Shown here: positions 33,903-43,861 of the stretch, piece by piece
Layout of the letters: each line of letters begins with the position of its first letter
Numbering within the stretch: position 1 is the first letter of the stretch
Source: Actinomadura alba
GTDB lineage: Bacteria > Actinomycetota > Actinomycetes > Streptosporangiales > Streptosporangiaceae
Direction of reading: 5' to 3'
Assembly: GCF_014323705.1 (NCBI RefSeq)
Contig: NZ_JABVEC010000011.1
Span: 62,001-126,000 of the forward strand
Length of the DNA stretch: 64,000 nt
Position numbers and translations under genes: made by a program
The notes under the pieces: generated by a model
Database searches by the model: none
The model's input: the letters and a program-made list of their open reading frames with translations, nothing else
What the model was told of the DNA's origin: nothing

Positions 33903-34942
33903 TCAGAGCCATCCGCCTGTTATCCCCGCGCCGCCGAAATATCCGAGTGCCGTGTAGCCAAGATCGACCCCCAGGCCAGTCTTTCCTCCTACATTCGCCA
34001 GCTTCGTCGCAGCGCCGACACTTCCTGTTCCTATTCCCAGTATTCCTACTGCAGCGGTTTCACCCGCAGAATTTCCCGACGCGATTGACCCGGCAACACT
34101 CAGGCCGGTACCCAGGGCACTTGCTCCGATCGCCACCGGGGCCGATACGGGGGCCAGTGCCGCGAGTCCGACCACCGTCCCCGCCAGACCGAGTCCTTCG
34201 CCGAGCGACAGCAGTCCGGTGGGGTCGATGCGGTTGACGGGGTCGCCCTCGGCGTAGAGGTAGGGGTTCTTCTCCTGGCCGGAGAGGTCGGGCTGGGTGA
34301 AGCGAGCAATGTTGGGGTCGTAGTAGCGGGCCTCGAAGTGGTAGAGACCGGTGGGGTCCTGATAGCCGCCGGCGAAGCGGTGGGGCTGGGACACCGTCTC
34401 GGTTGTGAAGGCGCGCGTGACGCCTCGTGGGCTGTAGCTGTAGGTGTTGACCTTCGTGCCGGTGCCGTCAGTGAGGGCGACGACGCTGCCGAGTGCGTCG
34501 GTCAGGCAGTAGTACGAAGCGCCGGCGTTCGTCATGGAGTTCAGGGTGCCCCCCCGGGTTCCCGATTGAATCCCATGTCCGTGCCGGTGGTGGTCTTCGC
34601 GGAGAGGACGAGCGGGCCGTTGTGGAAGGATGTGTCGCCAAGCTTGATGCGCTCGCTCTGGTCGGTGGAGGCGTACTGCCCGTCGTGCGTTTTTCCCACG
34701 ACCGTCAGCGAAGTGAGCCGAGAGTAGTCCGACCACTTCTCACCGGTGCGGGCGATCTCGGGAAGTGAGGCGCCGGCGGTCTCGCGGACCGAGTCCGCGA
34801 TCGGGGACCTTCGAGGTCGAGGACCGAGACGGGGACCCGCTGTCGGTGCCGGAATCGACACCGGGAGCAGCGGGGCGAGGTACTCGTTGATGCCGAATTC
34901 GAGTTCCAACCCGGCCGAGACGCCAATCGTATCCCGGGTCAT
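33903..34942 (-). pseudogene. Frameshifted, truncated RHS-repeat protein (C-terminal part)
   Basis: Two frames together spell the end of an RHS protein. From 34942 the first frame gives YSRLTSLTVVGKTHDGQY and TGTDMGFNREPGG, then stops. The second frame continues with TLNSMTNAGASYYCLTDALG, RFAGGYQDPTGLYHFEARYY, DPNIARFTQPDLSGQEKNPY and NRIDPTGL, the hallmark end of the RHS core. The break is at a run of seven G (minus strand) near 34550; six G would restore the frame. The last 100 residues are a Gly/Ala-rich hydrophobic C-terminal domain (LGLAGTVVGLAALAPVSAPV). The N-terminal shell is missing, and the first 70 codons from 34942 do not look RHS-like. Either decay or a slippage-prone switch. Confidence 0.75.
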
Positions 34943-35736
34943 TCAGCGGGTGCGTAGATCACGATCCAGTGGTCCCGTTCGGCGTCGTGGAGCATCTCGC
35001 TCTGGAAGGTCAGCAGTCCTCGGCTCGGGTGGCGCAGGTGTTTCACGGCGGACCGCCCTGCCGTGACCTCGCCTTGCGCCCAGTGGCTCCGGAAGGTGGC
35101 ACTGGTGGCTGAGAGCTCCGTGAACAGGGACCGGAGGTACTGATCGTTCGGGTATCGGCCCATCGCCGAGCGGAGTTCCGCCGTGGCCCACCGGGTGTAC
35201 TGGTGGGCTCCGTCGTCTCCGAGGATGCGGCGGGCCGTGGCCGTGAAGCCCTGGTGGACGATGTTGCGCTGGTACCGACCCGCGCTGGAGAGCGGCCCGA
35301 GGAGTTCGGCGGCGGCGGCGTTGCGCGCCATCACGTCCAGGCGCCCGTTGTGGACGGTGACGGGGAGGGTGTCGTCGAGGCCGCGCAGCAGTCGGAGGAG
35401 CCCTGGCCGGATCTCGCTGTCAGGGGCGAGCGGCTCGGGGGGCAACTCGCCGGCGAGTCGGAAGAGGTGATCCCGCTCGGCGGCCGTGAGGCCGAGGGCG
35501 CGTGCCAGTGCGGTGAGGACCTCCCTCGACGGTCGCGGCGCCCGCCCCTGCTCGAGGCGGGTGTAGTACTCGACGGAGATCCCGGCGGCCTCGGCCAGCT
35601 CCTGCCGTCGCAGCCCCGGGACCCGTCGCCGTGGCGCCGGCCAGTCGGCCGGCTGCTTGGGAGGCGCCATCATGGCGCGCTGATGACGCAGGTACTTCCC
35701 GAAGTCCGCCCTGTTCGTCGTCGGCATGAACACCAT
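34939..35736 (-). CDS. XRE-family regulator with MmyB-like ligand domain
   Basis: 265 aa. An N-terminal helix-turn-helix (RQELAEAAGISVEYYTRLEQ, about 45-65) is followed by GRAPRPSREVLTALARAL and the MmyB-type PAS-like domain (RNAAAAELLGPL, FRSHWAQGEV, GLLTFQSEMLHDAERDHWIV). It is the typical actinobacterial helix_turn_helix_31/MmyB architecture. Starts at 35736 (GGTGGCAGA upstream) or 35727 are both possible. It is transcribed divergently from the SDR gene 160 bp away, the usual arrangement for these repressors and their oxidoreductase targets. Confidence 0.9.
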   Translation of the reverse strand: MVFMPTTNRADFGKYLRHQRAMMAPPKQPADWPAPRRRVPGLRRQELAEAAGISVEYYTRLEQGRAPRPSREVLTALARALGLTAAERDHLFRLAGELPPEPLAPDSEIRPGLLRLLRGLDDTLPVTVHNGRLDVMARNAAAAELLGPLSSAGRYQRNIVHQGFTATARRILGDDGAHQYTRWATAELRSAMGRYPNDQYLRSLFTELSATSATFRSHWAQGEVTAGRSAVKHLRHPSRGLLTFQSEMLHDAERDHWIVIYAPAE

Positions 35737-35895
35737 TCTGCCACCGGCCACCCGTTGACTGGCCCTCCCAGTACCAGGTTTGAGGGGGTCTTCCCCGTCT
35801 GCCGAAGATCCCGCACGGTTGTCGTAGAGCGCGACGTGTGCCGGGCGGCACCAGCGCTTCTCCACCGCACCCGCATCAGACAAAGGAGGGGCCTC

Positions 35896-36651
35896 GTGCC
35901 CACGAACCGCATCGCTCTCATCACCGGAGCCAACCAGGGCATAGGCAAGCAGGTCGCGAAAGAGCTGGTCTCCGACGGCGTCACCGTGTTCGTCGGGTCC
36001 CGCGACCTTGCCCGCGGCAAGGCGGCGGCCGCCGAGATCGGCGACGGTGCCACCGCGCTCCAGATCGACGTGACCGACGCGGCGTCGATCGCCTCGGCCG
36101 CCGAGCGGATCCGTGAGGAGGCCGGTCGGCTCGACCTACTCGTCAACAACGCCGCCATCTCCACCACCCGCGCTGACGTCGGCGACATGGCCGAGCTCCG
36201 CGCCCTGTCGGAGCCGAGCATCGCCCCGCTGGACGAGGTGCGTGCCGTCTGGGAGGTGAACGTCTTCGGCGCCCTGGCGGTATACCAGGCCATGCTGCCA
36301 CTGCTTCGTAAGTCGTCGGATGCGCGAATCGTGAACGTCACGAGCGCACTGGGCTCGCTGACGACCGCTGCCGACCCGGCCTTCGCGTACCGCTCGACCT
36401 TCGAGCCGGTCTACTCCGCGTCGAAGACGGCGCTCAACGCCGTGACGCTGTCCATGATGATGGAGCTGGAAGCGACCGACATCAAGGTCAACCTCGTCTC
36501 GCCGGGATTCGCGAACACCTCACTGGTCAACTTCGAGGGGAAGGAGTCGGTCGAGGACGCCGCCCGCGAGGTGGTGCGCGTCGCCCGCCTCGGGCCGACC
36601 GGGCCGACCGGCACCTTCACCCTCTGGGAAGGCGTGGAAGTCCCGTGGTGA
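35896..36651 (+). CDS. Short-chain dehydrogenase/reductase
   Basis: 251 aa. The cofactor motif is TGANQGIG (TGxxxGIG) near residue 11, with a basic site SRDLARGK suggesting NADP(H). It also has NNAA, a catalytic Ser region VNVTSALGSL and the YSASK active site. C-terminal FANTSLVNFEGKES and GPTGTFTLWEGVEVPW are typical of the C11/retinol-type SDRs found next to XRE-MmyB regulators. GTG start with AAAGGAGGGG. Substrate unknown. Probably regulated by the divergent XRE protein. Confidence 0.92.
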   Translation: MPTNRIALITGANQGIGKQVAKELVSDGVTVFVGSRDLARGKAAAAEIGDGATALQIDVTDAASIASAAERIREEAGRLDLLVNNAAISTTRADVGDMAELRALSEPSIAPLDEVRAVWEVNVFGALAVYQAMLPLLRKSSDARIVNVTSALGSLTTAADPAFAYRSTFEPVYSASKTALNAVTLSMMMELEATDIKVNLVSPGFANTSLVNFEGKESVEDAAREVVRVARLGPTGPTGTFTLWEGVEVPW

Positions 36652-36835
36652 CAGCTCCCGACAGAAGGGACTGTGCCTGGATGCAGCGACAGGGACGATC
36701 GTGGTGACTGGGCCACGCCGACCTGCATGTCCACCGCCAGGCTCTGCGCCAGGGACCAGCCGAACCCGCCCGGCTGCGTCGGATCTCGGTCTGAGCCGAG
36801 CCCTGGTCCGCGAGGCAATGGGACTTCACGAATGA

Positions 36836-36867
36836 CTCGCCCATGTTCGGCCTCGCCCATGTTCGGC
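36836..36867. repeat. 16-bp perfect tandem duplication
   Basis: CTCGCCCATGTTCGGC occurs twice back to back (36836-36851 and 36852-36867) in the 328-bp gap between the SDR gene and the second XRE gene. The gap otherwise has no recognisable gene; a minus-strand ORF across it lacks protein-like features. Confidence 0.7.
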
Positions 36868-36932
36868 GGGCGCCCCTCGGGCAGGACGATGATCACCTTG
36901 CCGTCGGGGGAGGACGGTGGCAGCCAGGACCC

Positions 36933-36958
36933 GCCCATCCGCCCTTCGGCGGATGGGC
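36933..36958. terminator. Hairpin terminator between SDR and second XRE gene
   Basis: GCCCATCCGCC (36933-36943) pairs exactly with GGCGGATGGGC (36948-36958) across the tetraloop CTTC. It lies 22 bp beyond the stop of the minus-strand XRE gene, and serves the convergent SDR unit as well. Confidence 0.6.
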
Positions 36959-36979
36959 TCCGAGGACGGGAGCGGAGCG

Positions 36980-37819
36980 TCATGGCAGCGCCGGGGCGCC
37001 CGGTGCGGACAATCTCTGCAGCTTTTCGTGGCTTTCGCTGCCGGGAGTGGCGGTGTAGACGAGCAGCACGTGCGAGTGGCTCGGGTCCATCAGCCGCTGA
37101 CAGTTCAGCTCGAGGAGACCCATGTCGGGATGGACCAAGCGCTCGTTGTCGCGAGGGTGGACGCCGATCTCATGGTTGTTCCACTGGCGCCGGAACTCCT
37201 CGCTCCGTGCGAGGAGGAGATCGGCCAGGTGCGTCGCCCGGGACCCCGGCCCGCGGAGGGTGACAAGCCGACGCAGGGCCGCAGTGTGCATCCGGGTGAG
37301 GAACGCATGCTCCTCGGCCGCGTGCAGCGTGCGGGTGGTGGGGTCGGTGAACCACCGGTAGCCGAGGCTGCGGGCCGGGCCGCTGTAGTGGGTCGTGTCC
37401 CCGGTGAGAGCGACGCTCATCGGGCTCTGTCGCAGCGTCTCACCGAGTTCGGTGACGATCTCGGCGGGGGTGCTGGCGAGCTGGTCGAGCACCCGCAGCA
37501 AGCCCGGGGGGATGTGTTCACTGTTGGTACTCCGAACTGATGGGCGGTGGCCGGCGAGGCGGAACAAGTGGTCGCGTTCGTCGAGTGAGAGGTTCATGCC
37601 CTGGGCGATCGAGGCGATCATCTGCTCGGACGGTCGGGGGCCGCGTTCGCGTTCGAGTCGTGCGTAGTAGTCGGTCGACATGTGGCACAGTTGCGCGACT
37701 TCCTCGCGCCGCAGCCCGCTGGTCCGGCGTCGTTGCCCCCGTATGAGGCCCACGTCCTCGGGTTGCAGGGACTCCCGGCGGTGGCGCAGGAACTCGGCCA
37801 GTCCGGTTCTATCGATCAA
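36980..37819 (-). CDS. XRE-family regulator with MmyB-like ligand domain (second copy)
   Basis: 279 aa from TTG 37819, which has GAGGAAGG at good spacing; an upstream ATG in frame adds only basic residues. HTH about 40-70 (REEVAQLCHMSTDYYARLER), GPRPSEQMIASIAQGM, then MmyB domain (FRRQWNNHEIGVHPRDNE, LVHPDMGLLELNCQRLMDPS). Same architecture as the protein at 34939-35736 but clearly diverged. Its 5' end overlaps the tail of a decayed monooxygenase gene, which may have been its target. Confidence 0.88.
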   Translation of the reverse strand: MIDRTGLAEFLRHRRESLQPEDVGLIRGQRRRTSGLRREEVAQLCHMSTDYYARLERERGPRPSEQMIASIAQGMNLSLDERDHLFRLAGHRPSVRSTNSEHIPPGLLRVLDQLASTPAEIVTELGETLRQSPMSVALTGDTTHYSGPARSLGYRWFTDPTTRTLHAAEEHAFLTRMHTAALRRLVTLRGPGSRATHLADLLLARSEEFRRQWNNHEIGVHPRDNERLVHPDMGLLELNCQRLMDPSHSHVLLVYTATPGSESHEKLQRLSAPGAPALP

Positions 37820-38260
37820 CGTTGCCTTCCTCGGTTCCCAGGCACGACTCGTCCTCCGGCCGTGGCGGGCGGACAAAGGAGCAACTCGTGGTCGCCAGGG
37901 CGCACCCGGCTATGCGGTGGCGGAAGCGGACGCTGTAGTCGGGCCGCAAAGTGCCGTCGCGCCCGTCCGGGGCGAGACACCGGCTCGTGCAGCGGCCCGT
38001 CGTCCACACCGACCTGGCGAACCGCCACTGGATGCCGGCGTTGTAGGCGCCCTGGCGGTCCCGGCGGGTGTCGAGGGCCACGACCCCCCTCCGGTCAAGA
38101 ACCCGAAGGGCGTCGATGAGGTAGTTGAGCTGCGACTCGATCACCAGAATCACCGAGCTGCGGCCGAGACCGGTGTTCGGCCCGGTCGCATGAACAGGTT
38201 CGGGAACCCGGCGATCGTCGTCCCGAGGAATCCCTCCACGCCGGTGCGCCGGTTGCCGGT
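37809..38260 (-). pseudogene. Remnant of Baeyer-Villiger-type flavin monooxygenase
   Basis: Only the C-terminal part remains, in two frames. One frame gives TGVEGFLGTTIAGFPNLFM; the other continues TGPNTGLGRSSVILVIESQL, NYLIDALRVLDRRGVVALD, QGAYNAGIQWRFARSVWTTG and DGRDGTLRPDYSVRFRHRI. These are the conserved end segments of 4-hydroxyacetophenone/cyclohexanone monooxygenases. The FAD and NADPH Rossmann motifs are absent, so the gene is dead. Its remaining 5' end abuts the broken hydrolase gene. Confidence 0.75.
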
Positions 38261-38298
38261 GAGCGCCGGTGTGGTGTCCGGCTCGGTGGTCGGCGACA

Positions 38299-39128
38299 TC
38301 AGACATGCAATGGCGACGCGCAGCGCGCCAGTTGGGACCGCACGTGGTGCAGCCACTCGGCGGGGCGCTCGACGTGGAGGCCGTGGCTTGCGCCGGGCCC
38401 CTCGACGACGAGTTGAGCGTTCGGGATCGCGTCGGCGACCACAGAGGCCTGCCGCGGCGAAGTGAAGACGTCCTGCTCACCGATCAGGACGTTCGTCGGG
38501 CGGTCGATCCCTGGCAGCCGGTCCTGGGCGTCGTGGTCCAGGTTCTCCGTCCACTGGTGTGCGACCGCTCGGATCTTGTCAGCGGTCTGCGGGAAAAGCG
38601 GCGGGATCGATGCGGCGAGTCGTTCGAAGTCCGGGCTGTCGAGGAACTCCGGGGAGAACGCCACGCCGAGCTCGGTGATCGCCCCCGCGAGGTCACTGTG
38701 CTCCCAGGGGAGCGCAGGGCCACGGTGAGGCGGCGCTGGAATCCGTCGCCGCGGCCCCACGTGCCGTAGAGGAGCAGGAACGCGACCATGTCGGGTCGGG
38801 CGAGCGCGAGCTCCTGGGCGACGGTGCTGCCCAGCGCCCAGCCGACGACGTGTACCGGGCCGGTGCCGAGCTCGTCCAGCAGTGCGGCGGCGTCCGCGGC
38901 GAGTGCCGCAACTGACACCGGCTCGGTGCGCGGCGAGGAGGCGCCGATGTCGTGGTCGTAGGCGATGATCTGACGGTCTGCCGCGAGGCTGTCGATGATC
39001 GTGGGCGTCCAGTGTCCGACCGAGGTGCTGGTACCGGTCACGAGCAGGACGGGTTCCCCACCGCTGTGGGAACGGCCGTGGATGTCGTAATGGAGGTTGA
39101 CGGCGTCGTCGATGCGAAGGCAGGGCAC
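38299..39128 (-). pseudogene. Frameshifted alpha/beta hydrolase
   Basis: The N-terminal half is read from GTG 39128: LHYDIHGRSHSGGEPVLLVT (oxyanion strand), then VHVVGWALGSTVAQELALA in the nucleophile-elbow position. The C-terminal half is in another frame: GAITELGVAFSPEFLDSPDF, DRPTNVLIGEQDVFTSP (acid) and GPGASHGLHVERPAEW (His). The break is near 38715-38725 at TCCCCT, consistent with loss of one base. The elbow reads GWALGS, with Ala where Ser is usual (GxSxG), so even the unbroken form may have lacked normal activity. Next to a BVMO remnant, it fits a former ketone-to-ester degradation pair. Confidence 0.7.
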
Positions 39129-39285
39129 GTCGTCGTTCGCCTTTCTCGGCGGGGCTGAACTGCGGGTTGCCGACCCACCAGACGCTAGTGACGGTCCAGG
39201 GGCCACCCCAGGACATCCCATGCCGAGGTATTGTCATTTTCAGCCACCAGGGCGGTTGGGTGGGTGGCAGCGGACGGGAGCGGGC

Positions 39286-40308
39286 ATGCAGATCAATCTC
39301 CCGATCAGCGCGACCAGTGTTCGGCTGCTGACCGAGCTCGGCGCGGAGTACGGGCTGCCGCTCGCCGACTGCCTGGCCGACACCGGCGTCGATCCGGCCG
39401 AGCTGCTGGACCCGGAGGCCGAGGTCACCATCGGCCAGGAGTTCGCGGTGGTCCGCAACCTCCAGAGCCGTCTAGGGGCTGAGCAGCCGGGGCTCGCGAT
39501 TGTGGCCGGGAGCCGCTACCACGTCGCGATGCACGGTGCATGGGGCCTGGCAATAGCTACCAGCCGCACCGTGCGGGACGCCGTCGACGTCGGAGTACGC
39601 TACGGCGAGCTGGGCTGGGTGTTCGTCACGTTCTCCTTCGCCGAGGTCGACGGCGATGCCGTACTCAGCATCGACGGCGAGCACATTCCCGCCGATGTGC
39701 GGACGTTCCATGTCGAACGCAACAGCGCCGCGACCATGGCCTTCATCCACGACGTCATGGGCACCAACCTGCCTTTGACCGCGGTGCGGTTCCGGCACCG
39801 GGCACCCGCAGACGTCACCCGATACACCGACCTGTTCGGCATCACGCCGATCTTCGACGCCCCGGACGACTCGCTCTGCTTCGACGCCTCCCACCTCGAG
39901 CAACCGCTTCCGCAAGCCAACGAGTGGGCCCAGCGCACCTACGAGAAGCTCTGTCGTGAGCTGCTCGACCGTCGACGGGCCCGCGCGGGGGTCGCGGGTG
40001 CGGTGCGGGACGCGCTACTGCGGAGGTCCGGGGTGCTGTCGTCCCTCCCGGAGGTGGCGAGTGAGCTGGGGGTGAGCCCGCGGACGTTGGCCCGCAGACT
40101 CGATGCGGAGCAGTCCTCGTTTCGGGTGCTCGCCGACGAGGTCCGGCAGACCCTGGCGGAGGAGCTGCTCGGAACCGACATGACCACCCAGCAGGTCGCC
40201 CAACGCCTCGGCTACACCGAACCGTCGAGCTTCGTTCGAGCGTTCCGGCGCTGGACCGGCCGTGCCCCGCAGACCTACCGCCGGGAACGGCTGGCCCGCC
40301 GGCCGTGA
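39286..40308 (+). CDS. AraC-family regulator with Arabinose_bd domain
   Basis: 340 aa. The N-terminal ligand domain of the OruR/ArgR-like Arabinose_bd type (LLTELGAEYGLPLADCLADT, HGAWGLAIATSRTVRDAVDV) is followed by a C-terminal AraC DNA-binding domain (VASELGVSPRTLARRLDAEQ, MTTQQVAQRLGYTEPSSFVR, RRWTGRAPQTYRR). ATG 39286 with GGGAGCGGGC upstream. It is transcribed divergently from the broken hydrolase and BVMO genes, which were its likely targets. Intact, so its present role is unclear. Confidence 0.92.
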   Translation: MQINLPISATSVRLLTELGAEYGLPLADCLADTGVDPAELLDPEAEVTIGQEFAVVRNLQSRLGAEQPGLAIVAGSRYHVAMHGAWGLAIATSRTVRDAVDVGVRYGELGWVFVTFSFAEVDGDAVLSIDGEHIPADVRTFHVERNSAATMAFIHDVMGTNLPLTAVRFRHRAPADVTRYTDLFGITPIFDAPDDSLCFDASHLEQPLPQANEWAQRTYEKLCRELLDRRRARAGVAGAVRDALLRRSGVLSSLPEVASELGVSPRTLARRLDAEQSSFRVLADEVRQTLAEELLGTDMTTQQVAQRLGYTEPSSFVRAFRRWTGRAPQTYRRERLARRP

Positions 40309-40311
40309 GCT

Positions 40312-40401
40312 CTGGGCCGGACGGACATCGGTAAGAAGAACCACCATGCGGTGGTGATCGACGCGGACGCCAAGCGGCTTCTGTCCCGGCGGGCACGAAG
40401 T
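40312..40401 (+). mobile_element. IS110-family transposase N-terminal fragment
   Basis: About 30 codons read TDIGKKNHHAVVIDADAKRL followed by LSRR, matching the RuvC-like start of IS110 transposases (DxGKxxH...VID). The frame then degenerates, and no DEDD catalytic remainder or terminal repeats were found. It lies immediately behind the AraC gene and marks past insertion at the right edge of the decayed zone. Confidence 0.55.
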
Positions 40402-40653
40402 GGACGCGCTCCGGCAGACCTTCGCGGAGTTGATGCGGTACGGCGGCATCCGTGTGCGGCTGCCACGACCTGTCGTGGAACCCCGCCACGCCACCGCCCT
40501 CTCTGTCAGCCTTGGGTGAGACGTCCCGTTCTGCGGGGTTAGCCTGAGAGGGCACGACAGGAGAACCGTCCCCTATGCCCAGCACTGAGCCCGTCGGGTC
40601 CGACCTGATGACAGGTGACGAGGGGTCAGCTATCTCAGCACCATCCCAGCACG
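40402..40653. other. Non-coding remnant region
   Basis: About 250 bp between the IS110 fragment and the ychF terminator. Short frames occur (for example HEVDALRQTFAELMRYGGIR on the plus strand) but none has a start site or recognisable family. Probably more transposon debris. Confidence 0.4.
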
Positions 40654-40692
40654 GGAAAAAACCAAGGGCCCGACTCCGAAGAGTCGGACCCT
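40654..40692 (-). terminator. Rho-independent terminator of ychF
   Basis: Stem AGGGCCCGACTC / GAGTCGGACCCT (40665-40676 and 40681-40692, one mismatch) with loop CGAA. On the minus strand it is followed by TGGTTTTTTCCC, a T-tract. It lies 50 bp after the ychF stop, in the right orientation. This is a classic intrinsic terminator. Confidence 0.8.
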
Positions 40693-40741
40693 CCCTGACC
40701 TGCACGTTTGCAAGATCAGCGACGTGGTGATATGTCAGCGG

Positions 40742-41833
<1,092 letters not shown>

Positions 41834-41945
41834 GTCGCCCGAGTCTATGGGCTGCGGCGCACTGGCGCGGTCCGCACGGTGGCCAAACGGGGGCAACTCG
41901 GCGCGTCGCCCCGGCTCCGTCACCCTCCGCTGTCACGATGCTGCC

Positions 41946-43259
41946 ATGGACCTCACGCTGCTCGTCGGCCTCGCCCTCGGCGCCATCGTGGGATTCGCCC
42001 TCGCCACCGCACGCCAGGCCGGCATCGTCGCTCGCGCCAAGGCCGCGGAGGAGAAGGTCGCCTATGTCGAGGAGCGGCTGGCCCAGCACTTCGAATCGCT
42101 GTCCGCCAAGGCCCTCGACGCGAGCAACCAGCGCTTCCTCGAGCTGGCCGACACGCGCCTCAAGGCGGCCGGCATCGAGGCCGCGGGCGAGCTCGAGCGC
42201 CGCAAGCAGGCGGTGGAGCATCTCGTCACCCCGCTGCGCGACACCCTGGCCAAGGTCGAGGAGCAGCTCCGCGAGGTCGAGACCGGCCGCAGAGAGTCAC
42301 ACGCCATGCTCGCCAAGCAGGTCGATTTCGTACGGCAGAGCTCCGACCAGCTGCGTACCGAGACGCAGGCGCTCGTGCGGGCCCTGCAGCGGCCGGAGGC
42401 CCGTGGCCGCTGGGGCGAGCTGCAGCTGCGCCGGGTCGTCGAGCTCGCGGGAATGACCCACCACTGCGACTTCGACGAGCAGGCCACGGCCGTGACCGTG
42501 GACGGCACCGTCCGGCCCGACCTCGTCGTGCGGCTGACCGGCGGCAAGAAGATCATCGTCGACTCCAAGGTGTCGCTCGCCGCCTATCTCGAGGCCTCCT
42601 CGACCGACGACGCGTCGATCCGGTCCGCGCGGCTGGACGCCCACGCGCGGCATCTGCGCGACCATGTCGACCGGCTCGCGGCGAAGACGTACTGGCAGGC
42701 GTTCACGTCGTCGCCGGAGTTCGTCGTCCTGTTCGTACCGGGCGAGGCGTTCCTCGCGCCCGCGCTGGACCGTTCCCCCGAGCTCCTCGAGTACGCGATG
42801 GCACGCCGCGTGCACATCGCCACCCCGACCACTCTGATCAGCATGCTGCGCACCGCCAGCTACGCCTGGCAGCAGGCGGCCCTCTCGCAGAACGCGCAAG
42901 CGGTGTTCGATCTGGGCAAGGAGCTGTACGAGCGGCTCGGCACGATGGGACAGCACGTCGATGAGCTGGGCAAGTCCCTGTCCAACGCCATCAAGGCTTA
43001 CAACAGGAGCATCGGCTCACTCGAGGGCCGGGTGCTGGTCACCGCCCGGCGGCTGAACGATCTCGGGGTCGTCGAGGGCGATCTGGAGGGCCCGCGCCCG
43101 GTGGAGGAGACCCCCCGGGCGCTGTCGGCCGCGGAACTGCTGGACGAAGGCGAGCCGCACGCCTCCACCCGTGCGGCGCGGTCCGAGCCGGTAGGTTTCC
43201 TCCAGCGGGCCGTCCCAGAGCAGCAGGGTCCCTGTGATCAGGGACCTGAGGGGGCGTGA
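41946..43259 (+). CDS. rmuC: RmuC-domain DNA recombination protein
   Basis: 437 aa. An N-terminal membrane helix (LLVGLALGAIVGFALATA) and a coiled coil of about 150 residues precede the RmuC nuclease-like domain (GRWGELQLRRVVELAGM, GKKIIVDSKVSLAAYLEAS, EFVVLFVPGEAFLAPAL, HIATPTTLISMLRTASYAWQ). RmuC limits inversions at short repeats; the DSK motif lies in a PD-(D/E)xK-like fold. The stop overlaps the start of the DUF6542 gene. Confidence 0.93.
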   Translation: MDLTLLVGLALGAIVGFALATARQAGIVARAKAAEEKVAYVEERLAQHFESLSAKALDASNQRFLELADTRLKAAGIEAAGELERRKQAVEHLVTPLRDTLAKVEEQLREVETGRRESHAMLAKQVDFVRQSSDQLRTETQALVRALQRPEARGRWGELQLRRVVELAGMTHHCDFDEQATAVTVDGTVRPDLVVRLTGGKKIIVDSKVSLAAYLEASSTDDASIRSARLDAHARHLRDHVDRLAAKTYWQAFTSSPEFVVLFVPGEAFLAPALDRSPELLEYAMARRVHIATPTTLISMLRTASYAWQQAALSQNAQAVFDLGKELYERLGTMGQHVDELGKSLSNAIKAYNRSIGSLEGRVLVTARRLNDLGVVEGDLEGPRPVEETPRALSAAELLDEGEPHASTRAARSEPVGFLQRAVPEQQGPCDQGPEGA

Positions 43260-43810
43260 TGACCACGACAGCACCGACCACGCGCGGAGCGCCGACCGGC
43301 GCTTCGCCGATCCCAGGGGAGCCATTGCGACGTCAACCCAGCGGGTCGTCGATCACTCTGACCGGGCGGGGCGGAATGGTCGTGATCTTCGGCATCGCGG
43401 TCGTCGGCGGCGTGCTGGGATCGGAATCGCTGCTGGACGTCGGGCTGCTGCCCGGCGTCTCCTTCGTGATCGGCTGTGTCCTCGCCGCCCTGACCACCCG
43501 CCCGGCCGACCTGCTCACCATCGCGGTGACGCCGCCCGTGATCTTCTTCCTGGTCGCGCTCATCACGTCGGTCGTCGACGCGCTCGGCTCGGGCTCACTG
43601 CTCCGGGGTCTCTTCGTCGGCGTGCTCACCATGCTCGCCGCCGGCGCCCCGTGGCTCTTCCTCGGGACGCTGCTCGTCATCGGCATCACGATCCCGCGCG
43701 GGCTCTTCATCAGCCTTCGCGAGCTGCGCGGCCGTCTCGTCGGCCGCCGCCTCTTCGAAGACGACGACTACGACGACGACCCGGTCCGCTGGGACGAACC
43801 CCAGACCTGA
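43259..43810 (+). CDS. DUF6542-type membrane protein
   Basis: 183 aa. A polar Thr/Pro-rich N-terminus precedes a region of four to five hydrophobic helices (GGMVVIFGIAVVGGVLG, LPGVSFVIGCVLAALTT, PPVIFFLVALITSVVDAL, GVLTMLAAGAPWLFLGTLLV). The tail is acidic (FEDDDYDDDPVRWDE). Resembles the actinobacterial DUF6542 family found between ychF/rmuC and ispH; function unknown. ATG 43259 shares a base with the rmuC stop; GTG 43256 is an alternative. Confidence 0.75.
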   Translation: MTTTAPTTRGAPTGASPIPGEPLRRQPSGSSITLTGRGGMVVIFGIAVVGGVLGSESLLDVGLLPGVSFVIGCVLAALTTRPADLLTIAVTPPVIFFLVALITSVVDALGSGSLLRGLFVGVLTMLAAGAPWLFLGTLLVIGITIPRGLFISLRELRGRLVGRRLFEDDDYDDDPVRWDEPQT

Positions 43811-43861
43811 TCAGGCGGGCAATACCCGCGAGGCCATCGAACACAGCTCATCGGACACAGA

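Noticed and set aside
35203..36651. SDR gene extended to an upstream start at 35203
   Set aside because: The extension is antisense to the XRE regulator; GTG 35896 has a strong AAAGGAGGGG and begins exactly at the family N-terminus.
36411..36983. Minus-strand frame across the gap after the SDR gene
   Set aside because: It runs antisense through the SDR 3' end, contains a tandem duplication and a hairpin, and shows no family-like segments.
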